Source: QQUJ01 sp050287605
GTDB lineage: Bacteria; Pseudomonadota; Gammaproteobacteria; QQUJ01
Assembly: GCA_050287605.1 (NCBI GenBank)
Contig: JBNKCG010000026.1
Location: 62,001 to 126,000, forward strand
Direction: 5' to 3'
Length of the DNA stretch: 64,000 bases
Below the pieces are notes generated by a model. That model was not told the DNA's origin and ran no database searches. It was given only the letters and a program-made list of their open reading frames with translations. This document shows positions 1 through 8,542 of this stretch, one piece after another (positions within the stretch are counted from its first letter, which is position 1; each line of letters begins with the position of its first letter). A program made the translations under genes and the position numbers.

Positions 1-210
1 GGCCAAGTCGGCGATGGTCTCGAACACCAGCCGGTGATCGCGGCGGTAGAAATCACCGCCATTCACGCGATCGGCGATCTGATCCCAGGTGGCGTTGTCG
101 AGCATCAACCCGCCCAGCACCGACTGCTCGGCCTCGATGGAATGGGGGGCGACTTTCAACGCAGCGGTCGCGCCGTCGGGTCTCCCGAGGGTTGGGGCGG
201 TATCCGGCAT
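1..210 (-). CDS. dnaB: Replicative DNA helicase DnaB, N-terminal part (cut by window edge)
   Basis: The gene enters from the left edge and only its first 70 codons are present, from the ATG at 208-210. The visible protein has the DnaB N-terminal signature: a short variable head, then HSIEAEQSVLGG, LMLDNATWDQ, and FYRRDHRLVFETI. This is the helical N-terminal collar domain that contacts primase; the RecA-like ATPase domain lies outside the window. It follows rplI in the same direction, and rplI-dnaB order is common in gammaproteobacteria. A hairpin terminator separates it from rplI, so it is probably transcribed on its own. Confidence 0.93.
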   Translation of the reverse strand, partial: MPDTAPTLGRPDGATAALKVAPHSIEAEQSVLGGLMLDNATWDQIADRVNGGDFYRRDHRLVFETIADLA

Positions 211-340
211 GCTCGCTCCGTACTCATTAGAATCTGACCGTTGCCCCGGCCGCCGGCCGGCAACGTGGGCGGATAGGATAAGCTATCCGGCGGGGCCTCT
301 CCATAGCGACCGGTCGCGCGGAATGCCGCGGTGTGCCGGT

Positions 341-382
341 AAAAACGCGAAGAGCCCGCCAGCCTTACGGCCCACGGGCTCT
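341..382 (-). terminator. Intrinsic terminator after rplI
   Basis: On the minus strand AGAGCCCG (375-382) pairs with CGGGCTCT (351-358), giving an 8-bp stem with a 16-nt loop. It is followed after five bases by TTTTT (341-345). It lies about 50 bp past the rplI stop and upstream of dnaB. The T tract is slightly displaced, so efficiency is uncertain. Confidence 0.6.
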
Positions 383-432
383 ACGAGAACTGCGCAGCGG
401 GCGCCGTCAGACGCACCGCCTCAGCGAGACGA

Positions 433-885
433 TCACTCCTCGCCCTGGACCACCACTTTGACGGTCGCGCTGACGTCGGAGTGCAGGTGGATCTCGATGT
501 CGTACTCGCCCACCTGGCGGATCGGCCCCATAGGCAGGCGCACCTCGCTCTTTTCCACCTCGGCGCCAATCTCGGCCGCGACCGCCTCGGCGATTTCGTG
601 CGTTCCGACGGAACCGAACAGCTTGCCTTCGGTGCCTGCCTTGGCGGCAATGGTGACCGACTTGCCGTCGATGGCGGCGTGCCGGCCCTCTGCCGTCGCC
701 AATTTCTCCTGCAGCGCTTTCTCCAGTTCGGCGCGACGCTCTTCGAACTTGGCGACGTTCTCCGGGGTTGCCGGCGCCGCCTTGCCGCTCGGTATCAGGT
801 AGTTACGCCCGTAACCGGCCTTCACCTTGACCTGATCGCCCAAGCCGCCCAGATTCTCAACCTTTTCCAGCAATATCACTTCCAT
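433..885 (-). CDS. rplI: 50S ribosomal protein L9
   Basis: This 150-residue protein is the normal L9 length. It starts with the family signature MEVILLEKVENLGGLGDQV and contains YGRNYLIPSGKA, a long lysine/glutamate-rich connecting helix (about 50-75) and a C-terminal RNA-binding domain ending in EIHLHSDV. L9 binds 23S rRNA domain V and helps keep the reading frame. The start is the ATG at 883-885, preceded by GAGGAT; longer in-frame extensions have no L9 similarity. It is the last gene of the rpsF-rpsR-DUF2232-rplI cluster, 28 bp after the membrane protein gene. Confidence 0.97.
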   Translation of the reverse strand: MEVILLEKVENLGGLGDQVKVKAGYGRNYLIPSGKAAPATPENVAKFEERRAELEKALQEKLATAEGRHAAIDGKSVTIAAKAGTEGKLFGSVGTHEIAEAVAAEIGAEVEKSEVRLPMGPIRQVGEYDIEIHLHSDVSATVKVVVQGEE

Positions 886-913
886 CGTCAGATCCTCGTT
901 TCGGTCTGAAAAT

Positions 914-1858
914 TCACTCGATATCGGTCCCGTTCGACGCGCCGCGCCGTGCCAACCGGGACCGCACATCCACCCAAGTATCCACCAAGCCCGCCAGCGC
1001 CAGCAGCAACGCCAGCTGCGGCAGCGCAAACAGCGTGAGGAAATAGATCCCCACCAGCCACACCACATTGGCACGCAGCAGACCCACCACGCCGTGCGCC
1101 AGGGCAAAACCCTGAAACAGGTAAATCATCAGGGCCACAGCGCTCAAATCCCGCAACACCGCGCCCGCCGTCCCGGAGACCACCCACCCGCCCAGCAGCA
1201 CGGCCAGCGATACCGTCGCCATGGTCCGCCCCAGGCGCAGCTGATGAAACTCGCTGCGAAACCCTCCCGGGTTGTACAGCGTCGCCTGCCACCAGCGGGC
1301 GATGAGCACGCTGACCAGATAGCTCACTACCAATGTGGCACCGGCGATCCCGGTCATGATCCGCGCCAGCGCCTGGAGCAGCGTCTGCGGATCGTTGACC
1401 TGCATCTCCTGCAGCACCGGCCCCAACAGGGATTGCAGAGCCTGTTGCCAGGCGGCCGCCGGATCGGGCAGGTAGAGGTGCAACCCCAAGACCAGCAGCA
1501 CACCCACCGCGCCCGCAACACCGAAGGTTGACGCCAACGACACCGTGGCCCGCAGCACCACACTCATCAGCCACACCGGCAGCCACAACACCAGCGCCAC
1601 GCTCAACGCAAACCACGGCGCGCCGGTACTGACGAACAGTAACAGCCCGACCACGATGCCCGCAGCTGCCAGGATCACCGCTCCCTCGCGGCTACCCTTG
1701 CGTAGCGTCACCAGCGAGACGGTGGCGGCGCTCACGTAGCTCAGCGGCGGTAGCAGCAGCGACAACGCCGCAAACGAGGCCGCTACCAACACCGCCTGAG
1801 CGGGGCCCCGCATCGCAAACTGTGCCAAAGCGCGCACGGCAGCCGGTAGTCGACTCAA
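914..1858 (-). CDS. DUF2232 family integral membrane protein
   Basis: A 314-residue, very hydrophobic protein with about eight predicted membrane segments (for example near 20-40, 50-75, 80-100, 110-130, 165-190, 215-240 and 255-285) and a basic, soluble C-terminus (DVRSRLARRGAS). I recognise it as the DUF2232 family, found in gammaproteobacteria between rpsR and rplI, as here. Its function is unknown; distant similarity to the YybS/ECF S-component type of fold has been suggested for the family. The location inside a ribosomal protein operon implies growth-linked expression. It starts 45 bp after rpsR ends, on the same strand. Confidence 0.8.
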   Translation of the reverse strand: MSRLPAAVRALAQFAMRGPAQAVLVAASFAALSLLLPPLSYVSAATVSLVTLRKGSREGAVILAAAGIVVGLLLFVSTGAPWFALSVALVLWLPVWLMSVVLRATVSLASTFGVAGAVGVLLVLGLHLYLPDPAAAWQQALQSLLGPVLQEMQVNDPQTLLQALARIMTGIAGATLVVSYLVSVLIARWWQATLYNPGGFRSEFHQLRLGRTMATVSLAVLLGGWVVSGTAGAVLRDLSAVALMIYLFQGFALAHGVVGLLRANVVWLVGIYFLTLFALPQLALLLALAGLVDTWVDVRSRLARRGASNGTDIE

Positions 1859-1903
1859 CCCAACACAACGATACCGCCGCCCGCAACGGGCGGCGGCTCG
1901 CGA

Positions 1904-2128
1904 TCAGTGGCTGTCGCTGTACGGCAGCAGCGCCAGATAGCGCGCCCGCTTGATCGCGGTGGCCAGCTGACGCTGATAACGGGCCTTGGTGCCGGTGATG
2001 CGGCTCGGCACGATCTTGCCCGTCTCGGTGACGTAGTTCTTAAGGACGGCGATGTCCTTGTAATCGATCTCCTTCACCCCTTCGGCGGTGAAGCGGCAAA
2101 ACTTTCTGCGGCGGAAAAAACGCGACAT
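1904..2128 (-). CDS. rpsR: 30S ribosomal protein S18
   Basis: A 74-residue protein, the usual S18 size, with the signatures FFRRRKFCRF, IDYKDIAVLKNYV, GKIVPSRITGT and RQLATAIKRARYLALLPY. S18 forms a heterodimer with S6 on the 30S platform. It lies 53 bp downstream of rpsF. In E. coli priB sits between rpsF and rpsR; no priB is seen here. The ATG at 2126-2128 has a purine-rich stretch upstream. Confidence 0.98.
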   Translation of the reverse strand: MSRFFRRRKFCRFTAEGVKEIDYKDIAVLKNYVTETGKIVPSRITGTKARYQRQLATAIKRARYLALLPYSDSH

Positions 2129-2181
2129 GGGAATTCTCTCTCTGTTCGAAGCTCAAACGCTGCGGTGCGCGACGGCGCCCC

Positions 2182-2595
2182 TCAGGCGGCGTTCTCCTCA
2201 TCCGAATCGGAATCGTCGGAGGCGTTGTCACTGTCCTCATCGTCATCCGAGGAACGGCGCTCGTCATCGCGACCGTCGCGGCTCTTGATCAGCGGCGAGG
2301 GTTCGGTGACGGCCTCGTTGCGGGCGATGACCAGGTTGCGCAGCACCGCGTCATTGAAGCGGAACGCACTGGTGAGTTCGTCCAGGGTGGGCTGGTCGCA
2401 CTCGATGTTCATCAGCACGTAATGCGCCTTGTGGACCTTCTGGATGGGGTAGGCGAGCTGGCGACGGCCCCAGTCTTCCAGGCGATGAATGACACCGCTG
2501 TTGCCTTCGATGGTGGCGCGGTAACGTTCCACCATGGCAGGGACCTGCTCGCTCTGGTCCGGATGGACCAGAAACACGATTTCGTAATGCCGCAT
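2182..2595 (-). CDS. rpsF: 30S ribosomal protein S6
   Basis: A 137-residue S6 beginning MRHYEIVFLVHPDQSEQVP, with the conserved core GRRQLAYPIQKVHKAHYVLMN. After about residue 100 it has a long acidic tail rich in Asp, Ser and Glu (DDERRSSDDDEDSDNASDD), matching the tail that RimK extends by poly-glutamylation in E. coli S6. It is the first gene of the S6-S18-L9 cluster, has AAGGAG upstream of the ATG, and follows a leader hairpin and a near-consensus promoter. Confidence 0.97.
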   Translation of the reverse strand: MRHYEIVFLVHPDQSEQVPAMVERYRATIEGNSGVIHRLEDWGRRQLAYPIQKVHKAHYVLMNIECDQPTLDELTSAFRFNDAVLRNLVIARNEAVTEPSPLIKSRDGRDDERRSSDDDEDSDNASDDSDSDEENAA

Positions 2596-2618
2596 TGAAT
2601 GCTCCTTACGGGTTAACA

Positions 2619-2642
2619 GCCTCCCACACCGAGTGGTGAGGC
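2619..2642 (-). promoter_or_regulatory. Hairpin in the rpsF leader, possible S6:S18 autoregulatory site
   Basis: In the transcript GCCTC pairs with GAGGC and, past a bulged A, CCAC pairs with GTGG around the loop TCGGT. It lies 24 nt before the rpsF start codon, inside the leader set by the promoter at 2679-2707. Many bacteria control rpsF through a leader element bound by the S6:S18 dimer. I could not confirm the family consensus by eye, so the assignment rests mainly on position. Confidence 0.4.
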
Positions 2643-2678
2643 AAGGAGAAACCGGCCGGTGGCCGGTAAAGCCGGGGG

Positions 2679-2707
2679 ATTATAGGCAAAGCACCGGCGC
2701 GCCGCAA
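2679..2707 (-). promoter_or_regulatory. Sigma-70 promoter of rpsF-rpsR-rplI
   Basis: On the minus strand TTGCGG (2702-2707) is separated by exactly 17 bp from a perfect TATAAT (2679-2684). It sits about 85 bp upstream of rpsF and overlaps no gene. It is the only strong promoter-like match between rlmB and rpsF. Confidence 0.7.
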
Positions 2708-2715
2708 ATAGCGCG

Positions 2716-3459
2716 TCAGCCGGCTTGGCGCTGGCGCACCGCCTCGAACAGGCAGATCCCGGCAGCCACCGAGACGTTGAGGCTCTCCACGCTGCCGGCC
2801 ATGGGGATGCGGATCAGCTGATCGCAGTGCTCACGGGTAAGGCGCCGCAGCCCCTTGCCTTCGCTGCCCAGCACCAGCGCCACGGGGCCGCGCAGGTCCA
2901 CCTCGTAGAGCAACTGCTGCGCCTCGCCCGCAGCACCGGTGATCCACACCCCGCGCGTCTGAAGCGCTCCCAAGGTGCGCGCCAGGTTGACCACCTGGAT
3001 CAGCGGCACCGATTCGGCCGCGCCGCTAGCCACTTTGCGCACCACCGGGGTGAGCGCGGCGGCGCGGTCACGGGGCACTACCACGGCGTGGACGCCGGCG
3101 GCGTCGGCGCTGCGCAGACAGGCACCCAGATTGTGCGGGTCCTGCACTCCGTCCAGCACCAGCAGAAAGGGGGGGGTGGAGAGGGCATCGAGCAGCGCCC
3201 ACAGCGCCTCCTCCCCTTGCGGGAGGCTGGCGCTGCCGCGCGCCACCACGCCCTGATGGCGAACCCCGTCGGCCAGCTCGTCGAGCTCGGCGCGGGCGAC
3301 GAATTCGACGGCAATCCCCTGCGCCTTGGCGGCGGCGACCACGCGGCGCATGCGCTCATCGCGGCGGCCACGATCGACCCACAGCCGATCAATGGCGCCC
3401 GGATCGCGTTCCAGCGCGCCGAGCACGGCGTTCAATCCCACCACGTGGGAGTCGCCCAT
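2716..3459 (-). CDS. rlmB: 23S rRNA (guanosine-2251-2'-O)-methyltransferase RlmB
   Basis: A 247-residue SpoU/TrmH-family enzyme that methylates the ribose of G2251 in the 23S P-loop. The N-terminal substrate-binding part starts DSHVVGLNAVLGAL. The SPOUT domain has LVLDGVQDPHNLGACLRSADAAG (motif 1, about 99-121), LVLGSEGKGLRRL (motif 2) and IPMAGSVESLNVSVAAGICLFE (motif 3), which together form the trefoil knot for S-adenosylmethionine. The ATG shares its A with the stop codon of rnr (TGATG), so translation is probably coupled. The rnr-rlmB pair is conserved as in E. coli. Confidence 0.95.
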   Translation of the reverse strand: MGDSHVVGLNAVLGALERDPGAIDRLWVDRGRRDERMRRVVAAAKAQGIAVEFVARAELDELADGVRHQGVVARGSASLPQGEEALWALLDALSTPPFLLVLDGVQDPHNLGACLRSADAAGVHAVVVPRDRAAALTPVVRKVASGAAESVPLIQVVNLARTLGALQTRGVWITGAAGEAQQLLYEVDLRGPVALVLGSEGKGLRRLTREHCDQLIRIPMAGSVESLNVSVAAGICLFEAVRQRQAG

Positions 3460-5699
3460 CAGCGCCGCCCCTGCCGCGCGCGACGCCGGCGCTCCTTGAG
3501 CGTGGCCTCACCGCTGTCGATCAGCTCGAAATCGATCTTGCGCTCGTCGAGATCCACCCGCGCCACTTTGACCCGCACCGGATCGGCGAGACGATAGATG
3601 CGCCCCGAACGCTCGCCGATCAAGCGGTGCTTGGGCGCATCGAATCGATAGTAGTCGTTGACCAGGGTGCTGACGTGCACCAACCCCTGGGCGTAGATGG
3701 ACTCCAGCTCGACGAAGAAACCGAAACTGGTCACCCCGGTGATCAGACCATCGAACGCCTGCCCCACCTTGTCGAGCATGAATTCACACTTCAGCCAGTC
3801 GACGGCATCGCGTACCGCCTCGTCGGCGCGCCGTTCGGTCATGGAGCAGTGCTCGCCCAGCTGCGCCATGCGCTGCGGATCGTAGGCAAAGCGGTGGTTG
3901 TCGCCACCCTCCACCACGTGGCGGATGGCGCGGTGTACCAGCAGATCGGGATAGCGCCGGATGGGCGAGGTGAAATGGGCGTAAGCGCTGTGGGCCAAGC
4001 CGAAATGACCGCAGTTGTCCGGGCTGTACTGAGCCTGCTTCAACGATCGCAACAACACGGTTTCGATCAGGTGCCGGTCGGGGCGATCCTGAATCTTGCC
4101 GAGCAGCTTGGCAAAGTGTTCGGCTCGCGGGCGTTCGCCGCCGCCCAGCTGCAGCCCCAGCTCGGCAAGGAACGCGCGCACCTCGATGATCTTCTCGGCA
4201 TCGGGCTCCTCGTGCACGCGATAGAGAAACGGCAACTTGTGGCGTTGCAGGAAGCGCGCGGCAGCGACGTTGGCGGCGATCATGCACTCCTCGATGACGC
4301 GGTGTGCATCGTTGCGTTCGGTGGCGACTATCCGGTCGATCTTGCCCGCGGCGTCAAACACGATCTTGGTCTCGGTGGTCTCGAAATCGATGGCCCCGCG
4401 GCGTCGGCGGCTGACCGCCAACACCTGGTAGAGCGCGTAGAGCTCTTCAAGGTGCGGCAGCAATTCGGCATGCCGTTGACGCGCCTTGGGCTCGCCGGCG
4501 ATGAGCATGGCGGCCACCTCGTCGTAGGTAAGGCGGGCCGCGGAGCGCATCACCCCGGGGTAGAATTTGGAACGCGTGGTGCGCCCGGTGCCGTCGATGG
4601 ACATCTCGCACACCATGCAGAGGCGATCCACCTGCGGATTGAGCGAGCAGAGTCCGTTGGAGAGCACCTCGGGCAGCATCGCTACCACACGCCCTGGGAA
4701 GTAGACCGAGGTGCCGCGTTGCTCGGCCTCGCGATCCAGCGCCGAACCCAGCTCCACGTAGGCCGAGACGTCGGCGATGGCGACGATCAACCGCCACCCC
4801 TGAGCGCGGCGTTCGCAATAGACGGCATCGTCGAAGTCCTTGGCATCGGCCCCGTCGATGGTGACCAGGGGCAGGTCCCGCAGGTCGCGGCGCCCTTGCT
4901 TCGCGGCCTCGGCCACTTCGGCGCCAAAACGCGCGCTCTCTGCCAGCGCCTGCGTGGACCACTCCGTCGGCAGCTCGTAGACGCGCGCCGCGACGTCGAT
5001 TTCCATCCCCGGCGCCAGGTGATCGCCGAGGATCTCCACGATTTTCCCCAGCGGCTGGCGCACTTCGGTGGGGTATTGGGTGATCTCGGCCACCACGATC
5101 TGGCCGTGGCGTGCCCCACCGGTCGCCTCGGTGGGCACCAGCAGCTCGTGGATCAGACGGCGGTTGTCCGGAGCGACGGTGGCCACACCACCCTCCACGA
5201 AGAAACGTCCCACCACGCGCTGGTTGGCGCGTTCCAGCACCTCCACCAACGCCCCTTCGGGCCGCCCCTGGCGATCAAATCCGGCGATGCGCACCACGGC
5301 GCGGTCACCGTGCATCAAGGTGCGCATCTGGCGCGGCGCGAGAAACAGATCGTTGCCCCCTTCGTCGGGCACCAGAAACCCGAAGCCATCCGGGTGGGCG
5401 ATGACCCGTCCGCTCACCAGCCCCATGCGGTGAGCCACGCCGTAGGCGCCACGGCGGTTGCGGATCAGTTGGCCCTGGCGCTCCATCGCCTGCAGGCGCC
5501 GCTGCAGGGCATCGCGGTCCTGGGCGTGGCGCAACCCGATGGCGCGCGCAATGGCGGCTTCGGAGAGGGGTTCACCCACCGATTCGAGGTACTCCAGCAG
5601 CGCCTCGCGACTGGGGATGGGGCGTTCGTAGCGGGCCGATTCGCGCTCGGCGAACGGGTCGTGGATGACGAATCGACGGCTCTTTTTTGCTTTGGACAT
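3459..5699 (-). CDS. rnr: Ribonuclease R
   Basis: A 746-residue 3'-5' exoribonuclease that degrades structured RNA and takes part in rRNA quality control. In order: an N-terminal helix-turn-helix-like region (about 30-85), two cold-shock OB domains (RVIAHPDGFGFLVPD), the RNB catalytic domain with TIDGADAKDFDDAVYCE (about 272-290; the aspartates bind Mg), and a C-terminal S1 domain (FDGLITGVTSFGFFVELE). The tail is basic (RRRRARQGRR). The ATG at 5697-5699 has AAGGAA six bases upstream. It is transcribed with rlmB. Confidence 0.96.
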   Translation of the reverse strand: MSKAKKSRRFVIHDPFAERESARYERPIPSREALLEYLESVGEPLSEAAIARAIGLRHAQDRDALQRRLQAMERQGQLIRNRRGAYGVAHRMGLVSGRVIAHPDGFGFLVPDEGGNDLFLAPRQMRTLMHGDRAVVRIAGFDRQGRPEGALVEVLERANQRVVGRFFVEGGVATVAPDNRRLIHELLVPTEATGGARHGQIVVAEITQYPTEVRQPLGKIVEILGDHLAPGMEIDVAARVYELPTEWSTQALAESARFGAEVAEAAKQGRRDLRDLPLVTIDGADAKDFDDAVYCERRAQGWRLIVAIADVSAYVELGSALDREAEQRGTSVYFPGRVVAMLPEVLSNGLCSLNPQVDRLCMVCEMSIDGTGRTTRSKFYPGVMRSAARLTYDEVAAMLIAGEPKARQRHAELLPHLEELYALYQVLAVSRRRRGAIDFETTETKIVFDAAGKIDRIVATERNDAHRVIEECMIAANVAAARFLQRHKLPFLYRVHEEPDAEKIIEVRAFLAELGLQLGGGERPRAEHFAKLLGKIQDRPDRHLIETVLLRSLKQAQYSPDNCGHFGLAHSAYAHFTSPIRRYPDLLVHRAIRHVVEGGDNHRFAYDPQRMAQLGEHCSMTERRADEAVRDAVDWLKCEFMLDKVGQAFDGLITGVTSFGFFVELESIYAQGLVHVSTLVNDYYRFDAPKHRLIGERSGRIYRLADPVRVKVARVDLDERKIDFELIDSGEATLKERRRRARQGRR

Positions 5700-5750
5700 G
5701 GTGTTCCTTCGAGGCGGGTTCGCAGCCGATTCGGCCGCCGGAACCCAGCG

Positions 5751-5779
5751 TTGACAAGCGGTTATTGTGCCGGTAAAGT
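5751..5779 (+). promoter_or_regulatory. Promoter of the tRNA-Leu gene
   Basis: A consensus -35 TTGACA (5751-5756), 17-bp spacer and TAAAGT (5774-5779) lie 42 bp before the mature tRNA. The bases after the -10 are GCCGGC, the GC-rich discriminator typical of stringently controlled stable-RNA promoters. Confidence 0.75.
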
Positions 5780-5821
5780 GCCGGCTTCTCGCGGCCTGGG
5801 GGCTTCCCCGCAGGTCCTGAG

Positions 5822-5908
5822 GCCGAGGTGGCGGAATTGGTAGACGCGCTAGCTTCAGGTGCTAGTGGGGGTTCCCCCGTGGAGGTTCAAGTCCTCTCCT
5901 CGGCACCA
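5822..5908 (+). tRNA. tRNA-Leu (anticodon CAG)
   Basis: Full cloverleaf with a long variable arm. The acceptor GCCGAGG (5822-5828) pairs with CCTCGGC (5898-5904), followed by discriminator A and an encoded CCA. The anticodon stem CTAGC/GCTAG encloses the loop TTCAGGT, giving anticodon CAG. The variable arm is GGGGG/CCCCC-like and the T loop contains GGTTCAAGTC. A class II tRNA with this anticodon is leucine-specific. It stands alone with its own promoter and terminator, divergent from rnr. Confidence 0.97.
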
Positions 5909-5915
5909 ACTTCTG

Positions 5916-5946
5916 AAAACGGCCGGTGATTTCACCGGCCGTTTTT
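5916..5946. terminator. Bidirectional intrinsic terminator between tRNA-Leu and purA
   Basis: AAAACGGCCGGTGA is followed by its exact inverse complement ending in CGGCCGTTTTT. The stem is GC-rich and ends in T tracts on both strands, so it can stop transcription of the tRNA from the left and of purA from the right. Confidence 0.9.
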
Positions 5947-5965
5947 CGTTTTCATCGGCCTGGTT

Positions 5966-7258
5966 TCACACGAACGGATCGCGCAATACCATGGTCTCCT
6001 GACGATCCGGTCCCGTGGAGATGATGTCGATGGGCGTCTCCACCAACTCTTCGACACGCCTCAGATAAGCGCGCGCCTCCTGCGGCAAATCGTCGTAGCG
6101 AGTGATCCGTGAGGTAACACCCTGCCAGCCGGGCAGTTCCTCGTAGACCGGTTCACTACGTTCGAATCCTTCGGCACCGAACGGCGTCACCTGGGTCACA
6201 TCGCCGTCGATGCGGTAGCCGGTGCAGATGCGCAGCGTTTCCAGACCGTCCAGCACATCGAGCTTGGTGATGCACAGCCCCGAGACGCTGTTGAGCTGGA
6301 TGGCGCGCGCCAGCGCGACGGCATCCAGCCACCCGCAACGGCGCGGGCGCCCGGTGGTGGCGCCGAATTCGTGCCCCTTCTGACCCAGGTGTTTACCGAC
6401 GGCATCGAACAGCTCGGTGGGAAACGGTCCGCCGCCGACGCGGGTGGTGTACGCCTTGGTGATGCCCAGGACATAGTCGATGCTGCGCGGCCCGACACCG
6501 CTTCCCGCCGCGGCCCCGCCGGCAGTGGTATTGGACGAGGTAACGTAGGGGTAGGTGCCCATATCGATGTCGAGCAGGGTGCCCTGCGCCCCTTCAAACA
6601 GCACGCTCTTGCCGGCTTTGGCCAACAGATGCAGCAGATAGGGAACATCGGCGATCATCGGGGTCAGCTCTTCACCCATCTGCAGCGTCGCATCCAGCAC
6701 CGGCGCGATATCCAGCGGCTGCGCCTTGAAGTAATGCTCGAGGACGAAGTTGTGGTAGTCCATCACCTGGGTCAGCTTGTCGGCAAACCCGGAGGCATCG
6801 AGCAGATCGCCCAGACGCAGCCCGCGGCGCGCCACCTTGTCCTCGTACGCCGGTCCGATGCCGCGGCCGGTGGTGCCGATGGCGGTCTTGCCGCGTGCCG
6901 CTTCGCGCGCCTGATCCAGTGCGATGTGATACGGCAGAATCAGCGGGCAGGCGGCACTCACCTTGAGGCGCTCGCGGGCGGGTACGCCACGCCCCTCCAA
7001 TTCGCCCAATTCTTCCAGCAGCGCCGCGGGCGACAGCACCACTCCGTTGCCGATCATGCACTGCACACCTTCGCGCAGGATACCGGACGGGATCAGGTGC
7101 AGGACGGTCTTGGCGCCGTCGATCACCAAGGTATGCCCGGCGTTGTGTCCGCCTTGAAAACGCACCACGGCGCTGACGCGGTCGGTCAACAGATCGACCA
7201 CCTTGCCCTTGCCTTCATCACCCCACTGGGTGCCGACCACGACTACGTTTTTCCCCAT
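5966..7258 (-). CDS. purA: Adenylosuccinate synthetase
   Basis: A 430-residue enzyme, full family length, making adenylosuccinate from IMP, aspartate and GTP in AMP synthesis. Diagnostic segments are VVVVGTQWGDEGKGKVVDLL (GTP loop, about 5-24), RFQGGHNAGHT (IMP/Mg site), TTGRGIGPAYEDK, FEGAQGTLLDIDMGTYPYVTSS in two adjoining motifs, GVGPR and the C-terminal ISTGPDR. It lies downstream of hisZ on the same strand with a 65-bp gap and ends at a shared terminator. In E. coli purA follows hflC and the DUF2065 gene; here hisZ sits between. Confidence 0.97.
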   Translation of the reverse strand: MGKNVVVVGTQWGDEGKGKVVDLLTDRVSAVVRFQGGHNAGHTLVIDGAKTVLHLIPSGILREGVQCMIGNGVVLSPAALLEELGELEGRGVPARERLKVSAACPLILPYHIALDQAREAARGKTAIGTTGRGIGPAYEDKVARRGLRLGDLLDASGFADKLTQVMDYHNFVLEHYFKAQPLDIAPVLDATLQMGEELTPMIADVPYLLHLLAKAGKSVLFEGAQGTLLDIDMGTYPYVTSSNTTAGGAAAGSGVGPRSIDYVLGITKAYTTRVGGGPFPTELFDAVGKHLGQKGHEFGATTGRPRRCGWLDAVALARAIQLNSVSGLCITKLDVLDGLETLRICTGYRIDGDVTQVTPFGAEGFERSEPVYEELPGWQGVTSRITRYDDLPQEARAYLRRVEELVETPIDIISTGPDRQETMVLRDPFV

Positions 7259-7323
7259 GCCCTGTGACTCTCAACCATCGAATAGTGAATACCGCAGCAC
7301 ACCGCCGCACGCGGCGCCCCCCG

Positions 7324-8520
7324 TCAACCTTCGGTGCGTACCTCGACCACCTGCCAACCACCGTCCCGGTGGCGCAGTTCGCGGTCGCACCCCATGGCCT
7401 CCGCCCCCCCACACTGCCCGGGCAGCGCCTGAATGACGCGTTCGCCGGCCCGGCGCAACTCCGCAATCCGCGCCTGCAGCGTGACGTCATTGCCCGCGGG
7501 GGCGAACACCGCCTTCGCCGCACAGTCGTCCGCCAACGTGCCCAGTCGCATCAGCAACTTGAGATCGGCGCTGAAACCGGTGGCCGGCCGGGCCCGCCCG
7601 AACACGGCGCCGATGCCGTCATAGCGGCCACCGCGTGCCACCTCCTGGCCGCAGCCGGGCACGAACGCTGCAAAGACCACGCCGGTCTTGTAGTGATACC
7701 CGCGCAGCTCCGCGAGATCATAGTAGAGCGGCACCTCGGGAAGGCGCTGTGCAGCCGCCGTGGCGATCGCCCGCAGATTGTCCAGCGCATCTAACACGTC
7801 CTGGCCCGCCACGCGCAATACCTCGGCCGCGGTATCCAGCACCTCGATGCCGCCGTTCAGCCCGGGCAGGCACGCAATCATGGTGCGTAACCCGGCATCG
7901 ATGTCCAGCTCCAATAGGTAACGCTCGATCTCCGGACGCGCCTTGCGTTGCAGCAGATCGAACAGCTCCACCTCCTGCGCCGAATCCAGTCCGGCGCGTC
8001 GCGCCAGCCCCCGGAAGATACCCACGTGACCAATATCCAGATGCACATCACGCAGCCCGGCCTCGGCCAGCGTCTCGAGCATCAGACACAACACCTCCAC
8101 GTCGGCCTCGATACCGGCGTGCCCGTAGAGTTCAGTGCCTAACTGCAGCGGGCTGCGCGAACCGGCAAAACCGTCGGGCATGGTGCGCAACACCGTTCCG
8201 AGATAGCACAGCCGCACCGGCTCCTCCCGTTGCAGGCGATGCGCCTCGATGCGCGCTACCTGCGGGGTCATGTCGGCGCGGATGCCCATCAACCGCCCGC
8301 TCAGTTGATCGGTAAGCTTGAAAGTCTGCAGCCCGAGGTCGTTGCCGGCCCCGGTGAGCAGCGACTCCAGGTACTCGATGAACGGCGGCATGACCAGCTC
8401 GTAGCCCCAGCGCTGGAAGAGGTCCAGCAAACGCCGGCGCATCTGCTCCAGGCACTGTGCCTGACGCGGCAACACCTCTTCGATGCCTTCCGGCAGCAGC
8501 CAACGGTCAAGTTCGATCAT
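7324..8520 (-). CDS. hisZ: ATP phosphoribosyltransferase regulatory subunit HisZ
   Basis: A 398-residue protein with a class II aminoacyl-tRNA synthetase-like fold related to HisRS. It contains WLLPEGIEEVLP, FQRWGYELVMPPFIEYLESLL, motif 2-like MGIRADMTPQVARI, and RPATGFSADLKLLMRL near the end. HisZ has no aminoacylation activity; it partners the short-form HisG to give active, histidine-inhibited ATP phosphoribosyltransferase. True HisRS would be about 420 residues with an anticodon domain and a different motif 3. A hisZ-purA pair is frequent in gammaproteobacteria other than enterics. The matching short hisG is not in this window. Confidence 0.9.
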   Translation of the reverse strand: MIELDRWLLPEGIEEVLPRQAQCLEQMRRRLLDLFQRWGYELVMPPFIEYLESLLTGAGNDLGLQTFKLTDQLSGRLMGIRADMTPQVARIEAHRLQREEPVRLCYLGTVLRTMPDGFAGSRSPLQLGTELYGHAGIEADVEVLCLMLETLAEAGLRDVHLDIGHVGIFRGLARRAGLDSAQEVELFDLLQRKARPEIERYLLELDIDAGLRTMIACLPGLNGGIEVLDTAAEVLRVAGQDVLDALDNLRAIATAAAQRLPEVPLYYDLAELRGYHYKTGVVFAAFVPGCGQEVARGGRYDGIGAVFGRARPATGFSADLKLLMRLGTLADDCAAKAVFAPAGNDVTLQARIAELRRAGERVIQALPGQCGGAEAMGCDRELRHRDGGWQVVEVRTEG

Positions 8521-8542
8521 CGGGAATACGATACGTGCGGAG

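Noticed and set aside
3627..5843. Long open frame (738 codons) on the plus strand opposite rnr
   Set aside because: It is the antisense shadow of rnr in GC-rich DNA, has no family resemblance, and would run through the tRNA-Leu promoter. Ribonuclease R on the other strand is unambiguous.
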